Source: Streptacidiphilus sp. PB12-B1b | Lineage (GTDB): Bacteria; Actinomycetota; Actinomycetes; Streptomycetales; Streptomycetaceae | Direction of reading: 5' to 3' | Assembly (NCBI RefSeq): GCF_014084125.1 | Contig: NZ_CP048405.1 | Location: forward strand, 2,108,001 to 2,172,000 | Length of the DNA: 64,000 bases | Part shown: positions 34,980 to 45,498 of the stretch, in pieces | Layout of the letters: every line of letters begins with the position of its first letter | How positions within the stretch are numbered: the stretch's first letter is position 1 | Made by a program: the position numbers and the translations under genes | Notes under the pieces: generated by a model | Database searches by the model: none | Seen by the model: only the letters and a program-made list of their open reading frames with translations | What the model was told of the DNA's origin: nothing

Positions 34980-37718
34980 ATGGCGGGTAGTACGGGCACG
35001 AGCAAGCAGGGGCGGCGCCGGCTGCTGCTCCTGGACGGCCATTCCATGGCCTACCGGGCGTTCTACGCGTTCCCTGCCGAGAACTTCGCCACCTCCACCG
35101 GCCAGCCGACCAATGCCGTCTACGGCTTCGCGTCGATGCTCGCCAACATCCTGCGGGACGAGGCGCCGACCCACTTCGCGGTGGCCTTCGACGTCTCCCG
35201 GAAGACCTTCCGGGCCGGGATCTACCCGGAGTACAAGGCCACCCGCTCCGCCTCGCCGGAGGAGTTCCGCGGCCAGGTCGAGCTGGTCGGCGAGCTGCTG
35301 GACGCCATGCGCGTGCCGCACCTGCGCCTGGCCGAGTACGAGGCCGACGACATCATTGCGACCCTGGCCACCCGCGCCCGGGCCGAGGGCTTCGAGGTGC
35401 TGATCCTCACCGGCGACCGGGACGCCCTGCAGCTGGTCAGCCCCGAGGTCACGGTGCTGTACCCGACCAAGGGCGTCTCCGAGATGACCCGCTACACGCC
35501 GGAGAAGGTGTTCGAGAAGTACGGCGTCACGCCCGAGCAGTACCCGGACCTGGCGGCGCTGCGCGGCGACCCCTCCGACAACCTGCCCGGCATCCCCGGC
35601 GTGGGCGAGAAGACCGCGGCCAAGTGGATCGGCCAGTACGGCTCCTTCCACGAGCTGGTCGAGCACGCCGACGAGGTCAAGGGCAAGATCGGCGAGAAGC
35701 TGCGGGCCGGCCTGGACGCGGTGAAGCTCAACCGCGAGCTGACCGAGCTGGTCCGCGACGTCGAACTCCCGCTCGGCCTGGACGACCTGGACCGCCGCCC
35801 CTACGACCGGGACGCCACCCTGGTGCTGCTGGAGGCCCTGGAGTTCCGCAACCAGGCGCTGCGCGACCGGCTGTTCGCGGCCGACCCGGGCGCGGGCGGC
35901 TCCGAGGAGGCCGCCCCCGCCGCCGGTCCGGGCGTGGAGGTCGACGGCGAACTGCTGACCGACGACGGCGCGCTGGCCGGCTGGCTGGCCGAGCACGCCG
36001 CCGGGCCCGGTCGGATCGGCCTGATGGCGGACTACAGCTGGGCCCGCGGCGAGGGCCAGGTGACCGCGTTCGCGCTGGCCGCCGAGGGCGGCCCGGCGGC
36101 CTGGGCCGACCCCTCCGCCCTGGCCGAGGCGGACGAGCGGGCCTTCGCCGCCTGGCTGGCCGACCCCGAGCGGCCCAAGGCGCTGCACATCGCCAAGCAG
36201 GTGCAGCGGGCCTTCGCCGAGCACGGCTGGCAGATCGAGGGCGTGGCCGTCGACAGCGCCCTGGCCGCCTACCTGGAGAAGCCCGGCCGCCGCACCTTCG
36301 GCCTGGACGTCCTGGCCGAGGAGTACCTCGGGCGGCAGCTCGACCCGGCCGGCTCCGGCGACGGCGGCCAACTGGCCTTCGGCGACGACGCCGAGGACGA
36401 GGCGGTGGCCGCCGCACAGGCGCTGATGGTGCGCGCCAGGACGGTGCTCGACCTGTCCGACGTGTTCGAGGAGCGGCTGGCCAAGGACGGCGGGCTGGAG
36501 CTGATGCGGGACCTGGAGCTGCCGATCTCGGCGCTGCTGGCCCGGATGGAGCGGGCCGGGATCGCGGCCGACCTGGAGTGGCTGACCCAGCTGGAGGTGC
36601 AGTTCGGCGCCGCCGTGCAGCAGGCGGTCAAGGAGGCCCACACCGCGGTCGGCCACGAGTTCAACCTGGGCTCGCCCAAGCAGCTCCAGGAGATCCTCTT
36701 CGTCGAGCTGGGCCTGCCCAGGACCAAGAAGATCAAGACCGGCTTCACCACCGACGCGGACGCGCTGGCGTGGCTGGCCGCGCAGACCACGCACGAGCTG
36801 CCGGTGATCCTGCTGCGCCACCGCGACCAGACCCGGCTGCGGTCCACCGTCGAGGGCCTGATCAAGACGGTCGCGGCGGACGGCCGGATCCACACCACCT
36901 TCAACCAGATGGTGGCGGCGACCGGCCGGCTCTCGTCCACCGACCCCAACCTGCAGAACATCCCGGTCCGCACCGAGGAGGGCCGGATGATCCGCCGCGC
37001 CTTCGTCGTCGGCGCGGGCTTCGACGCCCTGCTCACCGCCGACTACAGCCAGATCGAGCTGCGGATCATGGCCCATCTCTCCGGCGACGAGGCGCTGTTG
37101 GCGGCCTTCGCCAGCGGCGAGGACCTGCACACCACCGTCGGCGCGCAGGTGTTCGGCGTGGAGCGCCCCCAGGTCGACGCGGAGATGCGGCGCAAGATCA
37201 AGGCCATGTCGTACGGACTGGCGTACGGGCTCTCGGCGTTCGGCCTGTCGCAGCAGCTGGGCATCGAGGCGGGCGAGGCCCGGCGGCTGATGGACACCTA
37301 CTTCGAGCGCTTCGGCGGGGTGCGGGACTACCTGCGCCGGGTCGTGGACGAGGCCAGGAACACCGGCTACACCGAGACCGTCCTCGGCCGCCGCCGCTAC
37401 CTGCCGGATCTGACCAGCGACAACCGGCAGCGCCGGGAGATGGCCGAGCGGATGGCGCTGAACGCGCCGATCCAGGGCTCGGCCGCGGACATCGTCAAGA
37501 TCGCCATGCTGAAGGTGCAGGCGGCGCTGACCGCCGAGGGCCTGGCCTCGCGGATGCTGCTCCAGGTCCACGACGAAGTGGTGCTGGAGCTGGCGCCGGG
37601 GGAGCGGGAGCGGGTCGAGGTGCTGGTCCGCCGGGAGATGGCGGACGCCTATCCGCTGCGCGCCCCGCTGGACGTGTCGGTGGGTGTCGGCGCGGACTGG
37701 GAGAGCGCGGCCCACTGA
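34980..37718 (+). CDS. polA: DNA polymerase I
   Basis: 912 residues from the ATG at 34980; a GTG nine bases upstream is also possible. The 5' nuclease domain (about 1-300) shows LLLLDGHSMAYRAFYAF, VLILTGDRDALQLV and LPGIPGVGEKTAAKWI. The 3'-5' exonuclease-like domain (about 315-500) lacks the catalytic DxE; the equivalent stretch reads IGLMADYSW, so proofreading is probably absent, as in other actinobacteria. The polymerase domain has TGRLSSTDPNLQNIPVRTEE, DYSQIELRIMAHLSGDE, RRKIKAMSYGLAYGLSAFG and LLQVHDEVVLE. It works in repair and Okazaki-fragment processing. Confidence 0.98.
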   Translation: MAGSTGTSKQGRRRLLLLDGHSMAYRAFYAFPAENFATSTGQPTNAVYGFASMLANILRDEAPTHFAVAFDVSRKTFRAGIYPEYKATRSASPEEFRGQVELVGELLDAMRVPHLRLAEYEADDIIATLATRARAEGFEVLILTGDRDALQLVSPEVTVLYPTKGVSEMTRYTPEKVFEKYGVTPEQYPDLAALRGDPSDNLPGIPGVGEKTAAKWIGQYGSFHELVEHADEVKGKIGEKLRAGLDAVKLNRELTELVRDVELPLGLDDLDRRPYDRDATLVLLEALEFRNQALRDRLFAADPGAGGSEEAAPAAGPGVEVDGELLTDDGALAGWLAEHAAGPGRIGLMADYSWARGEGQVTAFALAAEGGPAAWADPSALAEADERAFAAWLADPERPKALHIAKQVQRAFAEHGWQIEGVAVDSALAAYLEKPGRRTFGLDVLAEEYLGRQLDPAGSGDGGQLAFGDDAEDEAVAAAQALMVRARTVLDLSDVFEERLAKDGGLELMRDLELPISALLARMERAGIAADLEWLTQLEVQFGAAVQQAVKEAHTAVGHEFNLGSPKQLQEILFVELGLPRTKKIKTGFTTDADALAWLAAQTTHELPVILLRHRDQTRLRSTVEGLIKTVAADGRIHTTFNQMVAATGRLSSTDPNLQNIPVRTEEGRMIRRAFVVGAGFDALLTADYSQIELRIMAHLSGDEALLAAFASGEDLHTTVGAQVFGVERPQVDAEMRRKIKAMSYGLAYGLSAFGLSQQLGIEAGEARRLMDTYFERFGGVRDYLRRVVDEARNTGYTETVLGRRRYLPDLTSDNRQRREMAERMALNAPIQGSAADIVKIAMLKVQAALTAEGLASRMLLQVHDEVVLELAPGERERVEVLVRREMADAYPLRAPLDVSVGVGADWESAAH

Positions 37719-37736
37719 GCCGCGCCCCCCGGGGGA

Positions 37737-38579
37737 TCAGTCCCGGGCACAGACGAAGATCGCCGTGCCCGGGAGGTGCCGCCCGCGCAGCGGGCTCCAG
37801 CCGCCCCACTCCTGGGTGAGCCCCGGCGGCCACTCCGGCTCGACCAGGTCGAGCAGGCGGAAGCCGGCCGCCGTCAGCTCCCGCACCCGGTCGCCCAGGG
37901 TGCGGTGGTGCTCGACGTACACGGCCCGGCCGTGCTCGTCCTCCTCCACATAGGGGGTGCGGTCGAAGTAGGAGGAGACCGCCGTCAGCCCCTCCGGGCC
38001 GGGCTCGTCCGGAAAGGCCCAGCGGACCGGGTGGGTCACCGAGAACACCCAGCGCCCGCCCGGGCGCAGCACCCGGTGCACCTCGCGCATCAGCCGCGCG
38101 GTGTCGGCGGCGAAGGGCACCGCGCCGTAGGCGGAGCAGGCGAGGTCGAACGCGCCGTCGGCGAAGGGCAGGACGGTGGCGTCGGCCTGCACCAGCGGCA
38201 CCGGCACCAGTCCCAGGTGCTGGTCGATCCGCAGCGCGTGCTGCAGCTGCCGGTGGGAGAGGTCGAGCGCGACCGGGCGGGCCCCGCGCGCGGCCAGCCA
38301 GCGCGAGCACTGGGCGGCCCCGGCGCCGATCTCCAGCACCCGGCGTCCGCGCAGGTCGGCCGGGTCGCCGAGGAGCCGGGCGTCGGCCTCGTCCAGGCCC
38401 TCGGGGCACCAGGTGAACCGGGCGTCGCCGAGGAATCCGCCGTGCTCGTCCTGGTACTCGTCGGCGTTGCGGTCCCACCAACTGCGGTTGGCCCGGCTGC
38501 TCTCGGCGGTGTCCGCCTGGCGTCGCACGGCCTCGGTGTCGTCGTCGTCAGCGTCGGTGGCTGCGGTGTGCTCAGTCAT
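37737..38579 (-). CDS. Class I SAM-dependent methyltransferase
   Basis: 280 residues. An acidic N-terminus (about 1-30) precedes SWWDRNADEYQDEHGGFLGD. The SAM-binding motif I is VLEIGAGAAQCSRWLA, motif II is ARPVALDLSHRQLQHA, and the post-motif is DGAFDLACSAYGAVPFAAD with LRPGGRWVFSVTHPVRW. This is the UbiE/methyltransferase-11 type; the substrate is not evident. It converges with polA, with only 18 bp between the stops and no strong hairpin. Confidence 0.9.
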   Translation of the reverse strand: MTEHTAATDADDDDTEAVRRQADTAESSRANRSWWDRNADEYQDEHGGFLGDARFTWCPEGLDEADARLLGDPADLRGRRVLEIGAGAAQCSRWLAARGARPVALDLSHRQLQHALRIDQHLGLVPVPLVQADATVLPFADGAFDLACSAYGAVPFAADTARLMREVHRVLRPGGRWVFSVTHPVRWAFPDEPGPEGLTAVSSYFDRTPYVEEDEHGRAVYVEHHRTLGDRVRELTAAGFRLLDLVEPEWPPGLTQEWGGWSPLRGRHLPGTAIFVCARD

Positions 38580-38725
38580 CTCGCGGGTAGCGTAACCTTA
38601 GGCGAGTAGCGTCGGGTGCCGCCGTCGAGGTGGGTGCTCGCATGCTGTCGGGAGCGGGTGCAGGGCCCTTTCCGACCGGTTCGCGCCGGTCTGCGGTGAC
38701 CCTCCCCAACCTGCGGCATCCAGCA

Positions 38726-38754
38726 TTGACCGTGCATGGCTGTCCCCGTATGCT
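38726..38754 (+). promoter_or_regulatory. Near-consensus housekeeping promoter of rpsA
   Basis: TTGACC (38726-38731), a 17-bp spacer and TATGCT (38749-38754) form a strong HrdB-type promoter. It implies an rpsA leader of about 205 nt. The rest of the 389-bp gap from 38580 holds no gene. The long leader could carry S1 autoregulation, but I see no defined structure. A start codon in TTTTCCTAATG at 38969 follows with no clear Shine-Dalgarno, which is usual for S1. Confidence 0.75.
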
Positions 38755-38968
38755 ACAAGTTGCGCTGCGGGCCTGCGCGCCTCGGACGGAGCAGGTCGCG
38801 CTCGCATCTGTTGAAGACCCCACAGTCATTGCCCGGGGTATCGGCTGCCAGGAGACCTGACAGTGGCGATACACCGGTTCTGTCCTGTCTGGTCCTTGGT
38901 GGAGCGATAACGGGTCCCCGGCGTAGTAGTACCTACGACTTCATGTCCGTACCGGAGCCCTTTTCCTA

Positions 38969-40489
38969 ATGACGACCAGCAGCATCGAGGCCCGCACCAC
39001 CCCGCAGGTGGCGGTCAACGACATCGGCGACGCAGACGCTTTCCTTGCGGCGATCGACGAGACCATCAAGTACTTCAACGATGGCGACATCGTCGACGGC
39101 ATCATCGTGAAGGTCGACCGTGACGAGGTCCTCCTCGACATCGGTTACAAGACCGAGGGCGTCATTCCGTCCCGTGAGCTGTCCATCAAGCACGACGTCG
39201 ACCCGCATGACGTGGTCAAGGTCGGCGACAGCATCGAGGCCCTTGTTCTCCAGAAGGAGGACAAGGAGGGTCGTCTCATCCTGTCCAAGAAGCGCGCCCA
39301 GTACGAGCGCGCCTGGGGCACGATCGAGAAGATCAAGGAAGAGGACGGCATCGTCACCGGTACCGTCATCGAGGTCGTCAAGGGTGGTCTCATCCTCGAC
39401 ATCGGCCTCCGCGGCTTCCTGCCGGCCTCGCTGGTCGAGATGCGCCGTGTCCGCGACCTCCAGCCCTACGTGGGCAAGGAGCTCGAGGCCAAGATCATCG
39501 AGCTGGACAAGAACCGCAACAACGTGGTCCTGTCCCGCCGTGCCTGGCTGGAGCAGACCCAGAGCGAGGTCCGCCAGACCTTCCTCACCACCCTGCAGAA
39601 GGGCCAGGTGCGCTCCGGCGTCGTCTCCTCCATCGTCAACTTCGGTGCCTTCGTGGACCTGGGCGGCGTCGACGGCCTGGTGCACGTCTCCGAGCTGTCC
39701 TGGAAGCACATCGACCACCCGTCCGAGGTCGTCGAGGTCGGCCAGGAGGTCACCGTCGAGGTCCTCGACGTGGACATGGACCGCGAGCGCGTCTCCCTGT
39801 CGCTGAAGGCGACCCAGGAGGACCCGTGGCAGCAGTTCGCCCGGACCCACCAGATCGGCCAGGTCGTCCCCGGCAAGGTCACCAAGCTGGTTCCGTTCGG
39901 TGCGTTCGTGCGCGTCGACGAGGGCATCGAGGGCCTGGTCCACATCTCCGAGCTGGCCGAGCGCCACGTCGAGATCCCGGAGCAGGTCGTCCAGGTCGGC
40001 GACGAGATCTTCGTCAAGGTCATCGACATCGACCTGGAGCGCCGCCGCATCAGCCTCTCGCTGAAGCAGGCCAACGAGTCGCTCGGTGCGGACCCGGCCT
40101 CGGTCGAGTTCGACCCGACCCTCTACGGCATGGCCGCCTCGTACGACGACGCGGGCAACTACATCTACCCGGAGGGCTTCGACCCCGAGGCGAACGACTG
40201 GCTGCCCGGCTTCGAGAAGCAGCGTGAGGAGTGGGAGCGCCAGTACGCCGAGGCGCAGGCCCGCTTCGAGCAGCACCAGGCCCAGGTCATCAAGAGCCGT
40301 GAGGCCGACGCCGAGGCTGCGGCCGCCGGCGAGGGTGCGGCTCCCGAGGCCGGCGCCGCCGCTGCCGGTGGCGCGGGTGCGCTCTCCGGTGGCTCGTACT
40401 CCTCGAGCAGCGACGAGACCTCGGGCGCCCTGGCGACCGACGAGGCCCTCGCCGCGCTGCGCGAGAAGCTCGCGGGCGGCCAGAGCTGA
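38969..40489 (+). CDS. rpsA: 30S ribosomal protein S1
   Basis: 506 residues. Four S1 RNA-binding domains are visible at about 35-105, 120-190, 205-275 and 290-360, each with the pattern G-V--I---GAFVD-GG--GLVH-SELS (for example VNFGAFVDLGGVDGLVHVSE). This four-domain form is normal in actinobacteria; E. coli S1 has six. The C-terminal 100 residues are low-complexity, rich in Glu, Ala, Gly and Ser. S1 binds mRNA leaders and helps start translation. A promoter and a classical terminator flank it, so it is probably monocistronic. Codon use is more T-tolerant, as expected for a highly expressed gene. Confidence 0.98.
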   Translation: MTTSSIEARTTPQVAVNDIGDADAFLAAIDETIKYFNDGDIVDGIIVKVDRDEVLLDIGYKTEGVIPSRELSIKHDVDPHDVVKVGDSIEALVLQKEDKEGRLILSKKRAQYERAWGTIEKIKEEDGIVTGTVIEVVKGGLILDIGLRGFLPASLVEMRRVRDLQPYVGKELEAKIIELDKNRNNVVLSRRAWLEQTQSEVRQTFLTTLQKGQVRSGVVSSIVNFGAFVDLGGVDGLVHVSELSWKHIDHPSEVVEVGQEVTVEVLDVDMDRERVSLSLKATQEDPWQQFARTHQIGQVVPGKVTKLVPFGAFVRVDEGIEGLVHISELAERHVEIPEQVVQVGDEIFVKVIDIDLERRRISLSLKQANESLGADPASVEFDPTLYGMAASYDDAGNYIYPEGFDPEANDWLPGFEKQREEWERQYAEAQARFEQHQAQVIKSREADAEAAAAGEGAAPEAGAAAAGGAGALSGGSYSSSSDETSGALATDEALAALREKLAGGQS

Positions 40490-40527
40490 GCGCTTGCCGC
40501 TGAGCGTCTGGACGGGCTGTAACTGAG

Positions 40528-40566
40528 AGGACCCCCACCCGGGGTGACCGGGTGGGGGTCCTTTTC
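40528..40566 (+). terminator. Rho-independent terminator of rpsA
   Basis: A perfect 15-bp stem (40528-40542 with 40548-40562) and a 5-nt loop are followed by TTTT. It is the best classical terminator in the window. Confidence 0.92.
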
Positions 40567-40709
40567 GTCTGCCGGGACGGGGCTCCTGTGAGCAGGCTTT
40601 TGTTCAGCGGAGACCGTATGACATAGCCCATAGATCACTAAACTTCCCATTCTGCGGTAATCGGGCAAAGTTGATTTCAGTCCCGTTTCCGGCTGCAAGG
40701 TAACGCCCC

Positions 40710-42962
40710 ATGACTGCACCCTCCACCCGTTGCGGCGGCCCGTTCGCCGCCGTGGGGCGATTCAGTTTCCGGCACCGGCGCTGGGTGCTCGGCGCGTGGA
40801 CGCTGCTGCTGGTGGCCGGACTGGTCTTCGGCACCCGGGTGTTCGACACCGCCGCGCCCACGCCCAAGGCGGCCGGCTCGGAGTCGGCCACCGGCTCGGC
40901 GCTGCTGGCCGCCGCCGACCCGACCTCCGGCGGCATCACCGCGCTGGTGCAGGGCAGGCCGGTGGACGACCCGGAGGTGCGGGCGGCGGTCACCGCCGCC
41001 GCAGCCGACCTGGGCCGGATTCCCGGCGTCGGCACGGTCACCGACGCCTACAGCGCCTCCGGCGCCGCCGCACTGCGGTCCGCCGACGGCCGGGCCGGGC
41101 TGATCCAGGTGGATCTGACCAGCAGCGGCACCGGCACCCTGGACGCGGCCTCGCAGCGGCTGAAGGAGATCGCCGCCGACGCCCCCGGCGCCACCGTGCA
41201 GTTGGGCGGCGAGCAGGTGCTCACCCAGCAGGTGCAGCAGCAGACCGAGAAGGACACCGAGCGCGGCGAGTTCATCACGCTGCCGGTGACGCTGCTGGTG
41301 ATGGTGCTGATCTTCGGCGGCTTCGTGGCCGCCGGGCTGCCGCTGATCGGGGCGATCGCCTCCATCGGCGGGGCGTTCCTGGCGCTGCTGGGCTTCACCC
41401 GGATCATGCCGATCGACACCAGCGTGCTGCCGATCGCCACGGTGCTGGGCCTCGGCCTGTCCATCGACTACGCACTCCTGATGGTGAACCGCTTCCGCGA
41501 GGAGCGCAGCCACGGCGCGGACATGGCCGCCGCGGTCGAGCGCACCAGCGCCACCGCCGGGCGGACCATCGCCTTCTCGGCGCTCACCGTGGCCGCCGCG
41601 CTGTCCGGGCTGTTCGTCTTCGTCAGCCCGATCTTCCGGGCGGTGGGCGCGGCCGGGGTGAGCGTGGTGGTGATCACCGTGCTGTCCGGGCTGACCCTGG
41701 TCCCGGCCCTGCTGGGCTTCGCCGGCGGGAAGATCAAGGCGCCGCTGCGGCCGGAGAAGGACGACGGGGTGTTCGCCCGGACGGTCCGGCGGGTGCAGCG
41801 CCGGCCGCTGCCGGTGGCGCTGGGCGTCGCCGGGGTGCTGCTGGCCATGGCCGCGCCGTTCGCCTTCGCCCACCCGCAGAACGCCGACGCGGACGTCCTG
41901 CCCACCTCGTTCAGCAGCCGGGCCGTGGCCGACGCCCTGGACAGCCGCTTCCCGGCGCTGCAGCAGTCGCCGATCACCGTGGCCGTCCAGGGCGACCGGG
42001 CCCAGGCCGAGGCGTACGCGGCGCACATCCGCGAGCTGCCGGGCGTCTCCGCGGTCTCCACCGCCGCGCCCACCGGGCGGCTGGTGGCCGTCGGGGTGGA
42101 CGTCCGGGGCGGCGGCGAGGGCGCGACCGCGCAGCAGGTGGTGCGGGAGCTGCGCGCCGACCGGGACGGGCTGACCACCTATGTGACCGGGGACGCCGCC
42201 ACCGTTGTCGACTTCAAGCACGAGGTGGCGTCCCGGGGGCCGTGGGCGCTGGGGCTGGTGGCGGCGGCGACCTTCCTGCTGCTGTTCCTGATGACCGGCT
42301 CGGTGGTGGTGCCGCTGAAGGCGCTGGCGATGAACATGCTGTCGCTGGGGGCCTCGCTCGGGGTGCTGACGCTGGTGTTCCAGGACGGTTGGCTCAGCAG
42401 CCTGCTGGGCTTCTCGCCGACCGGCGGCCTGGAGGCGTGGATCCCGGTGCTGGTGTTCGCCTTCGCGTTCGGGCTGTCGATGGACTACGAGGTGTTCCTG
42501 CTCTCCCGGATCAAGGAGCTGCACGAGCAGGGGCACCCCTGTCGCCGGGCGGTGGAGCTGGGGGTGCAGCGCAGCGGTCGGATCATCACCTCGGCCGGGC
42601 TGCTGATGGTCATCGTCTTCGCGGGCTTCTCCACCGGCGACATGCTGGACATCAAGGAGATCGGCCTGGCCCTGGCGGTCGCGGTGCTGGTGGACGCGAC
42701 GCTGGTGCGGATGCTGCTGGTGCCCGCCACCATGACCCTCTTCGGCAACCGCAACTGGTGGGCCCCCGGCTGGCTGAGGCGGCTGCACGCCCGGGTGGGC
42801 CTGCACGACAACCAGACGCTGCCGCCGCTGGAGGTCGTCCCGCCGCTGCCCGCCCCGCGCGAACCCGAGTCCGCAGCCGCACCTGCCCTGACCGGGCCTG
42901 CCGTGACCCCGCCTGCCGTGATCCAGCCCGCCGTGGCCCGGCCCGCCTTGGCCGACGCCTGA
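40710..42962 (+). CDS. MMPL/RND-family transporter
   Basis: 750 residues, two-fold repeated architecture. Each half has one helix, an extracytoplasmic domain, then five helices (first [20 protein letters not shown]; second [20 protein letters not shown]). The family motifs are [18 protein letters not shown] in the first half and [18 protein letters not shown] in the second. A Pro/Ala-rich tail follows. MMPL proteins export lipids, siderophores or drugs; the cargo here is unknown. The start ATG at 40710 has weak upstream GGTAACG. No TetR-type regulator gene lies beside it. Confidence 0.93.
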   Translation: MTAPSTRCGGPFAAVGRFSFRHRRWVLGAWTLLLVAGLVFGTRVFDTAAPTPKAAGSESATGSALLAAADPTSGGITALVQGRPVDDPEVRAAVTAAAADLGRIPGVGTVTDAYSASGAAALRSADGRAGLIQVDLTSSGTGTLDAASQRLKEIAADAPGATVQLGGEQVLTQQVQQQTEKDTERGEFITLPVTLLVMVLIFGGFVAAGLPLIGAIASIGGAFLALLGFTRIMPIDTSVLPIATVLGLGLSIDYALLMVNRFREERSHGADMAAAVERTSATAGRTIAFSALTVAAALSGLFVFVSPIFRAVGAAGVSVVVITVLSGLTLVPALLGFAGGKIKAPLRPEKDDGVFARTVRRVQRRPLPVALGVAGVLLAMAAPFAFAHPQNADADVLPTSFSSRAVADALDSRFPALQQSPITVAVQGDRAQAEAYAAHIRELPGVSAVSTAAPTGRLVAVGVDVRGGGEGATAQQVVRELRADRDGLTTYVTGDAATVVDFKHEVASRGPWALGLVAAATFLLLFLMTGSVVVPLKALAMNMLSLGASLGVLTLVFQDGWLSSLLGFSPTGGLEAWIPVLVFAFAFGLSMDYEVFLLSRIKELHEQGHPCRRAVELGVQRSGRIITSAGLLMVIVFAGFSTGDMLDIKEIGLALAVAVLVDATLVRMLLVPATMTLFGNRNWWAPGWLRRLHARVGLHDNQTLPPLEVVPPLPAPREPESAAAPALTGPAVTPPAVIQPAVARPALADA

Positions 42963-42984
42963 GCGGCGCGGCTATGCTGCGCCC

Positions 42985-43584
42985 ATGCTGAAGGTCGGAC
43001 TCACAGGTGGCATCGGGGCGGGCAAGAGCGAGGTCTCGCGGCTGCTCGGCTCGTACGGCGCGGTCGTCGTGGACTCGGATCTGATCGCCCGCGAGGTGGT
43101 CGCCCCCGGGACGCCCGGGCTGGCGGCGGTGGTGGCCGAGTTCGGCCCGGAGGTGCTGCTGCCGGACGGCGCGCTGGACCGCCCGAAGCTGGGCGGCATC
43201 GTCTTCGCCGACCCGGCCCGGCTGGCGGCGCTGAACGCCATCGTCCACCCGCTGGTGCGGGAGCGCTCGGCGCTGCTGGAGGCCCAGGCGGGCCCGGCGG
43301 ACGTGGTGCTGCACGATGTGCCGCTGCTGGCCGAGAACGGCCTGGCCCCGCTGTTCGACCTGGTCGTGGTGGTGGACGCGGCCGACGCGACCCGGGTGGA
43401 CCGGCTGGTGCGGCTGCGGGGCATGGCCGAGGGGGAGGCGCGGGCCCGGCTGGCCGCGCAGGCCTCCCGCGAGCAGCGGCTGGCCGTGGCCGATGTGGTG
43501 CTGGACAACGAGGGCCCGCTCGAGCGGCTGGAGCCGCAGGTGCGGGCCCTGTGGCAGCAGCTGCGGGAGCGCGCCGCGGGCTGA
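42985..43584 (+). CDS. coaE: Dephospho-CoA kinase
   Basis: 199 residues. It phosphorylates dephospho-CoA in the last step of CoA synthesis. Walker A is [13 protein letters not shown] (about residues 6-18), followed by [16 protein letters not shown], and the CoA-binding segments [16 protein letters not shown] and [43 protein letters not shown] completes the lid. Some mycobacterial proteins carry a C-terminal GrpB-like extension; it is absent here. Confidence 0.97.
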   Translation: MLKVGLTGGIGAGKSEVSRLLGSYGAVVVDSDLIAREVVAPGTPGLAAVVAEFGPEVLLPDGALDRPKLGGIVFADPARLAALNAIVHPLVRERSALLEAQAGPADVVLHDVPLLAENGLAPLFDLVVVVDAADATRVDRLVRLRGMAEGEARARLAAQASREQRLAVADVVLDNEGPLERLEPQVRALWQQLRERAAG

Positions 43585-43619
43585 CCGGCGGTCGGCCGGT
43601 GACCGGCCCGGGCCGCCGG

Positions 43620-43620
<1 letters not shown>
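43584..43620. terminator. Nested hairpin between coaE and treZ
   Basis: ACCGGCGG (43584-43591) pairs with CCGCCGGT (43613-43620), and inside it GGCCGG (43594-43599) pairs with CCGGCC (43603-43608). The nested stems join the ends of the two converging genes. Confidence 0.7.
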
Positions 43621-45404
<1,784 letters not shown>

Positions 45405-45498
45405 CGGGGCTCCCTGCCGTACGGGTCGGGGGTGCGGGTGGACGCGGGTACGTGCGGGCGGGCGTGCGGACGGTACGGCCGCTCAGGCGTGCGGCTGC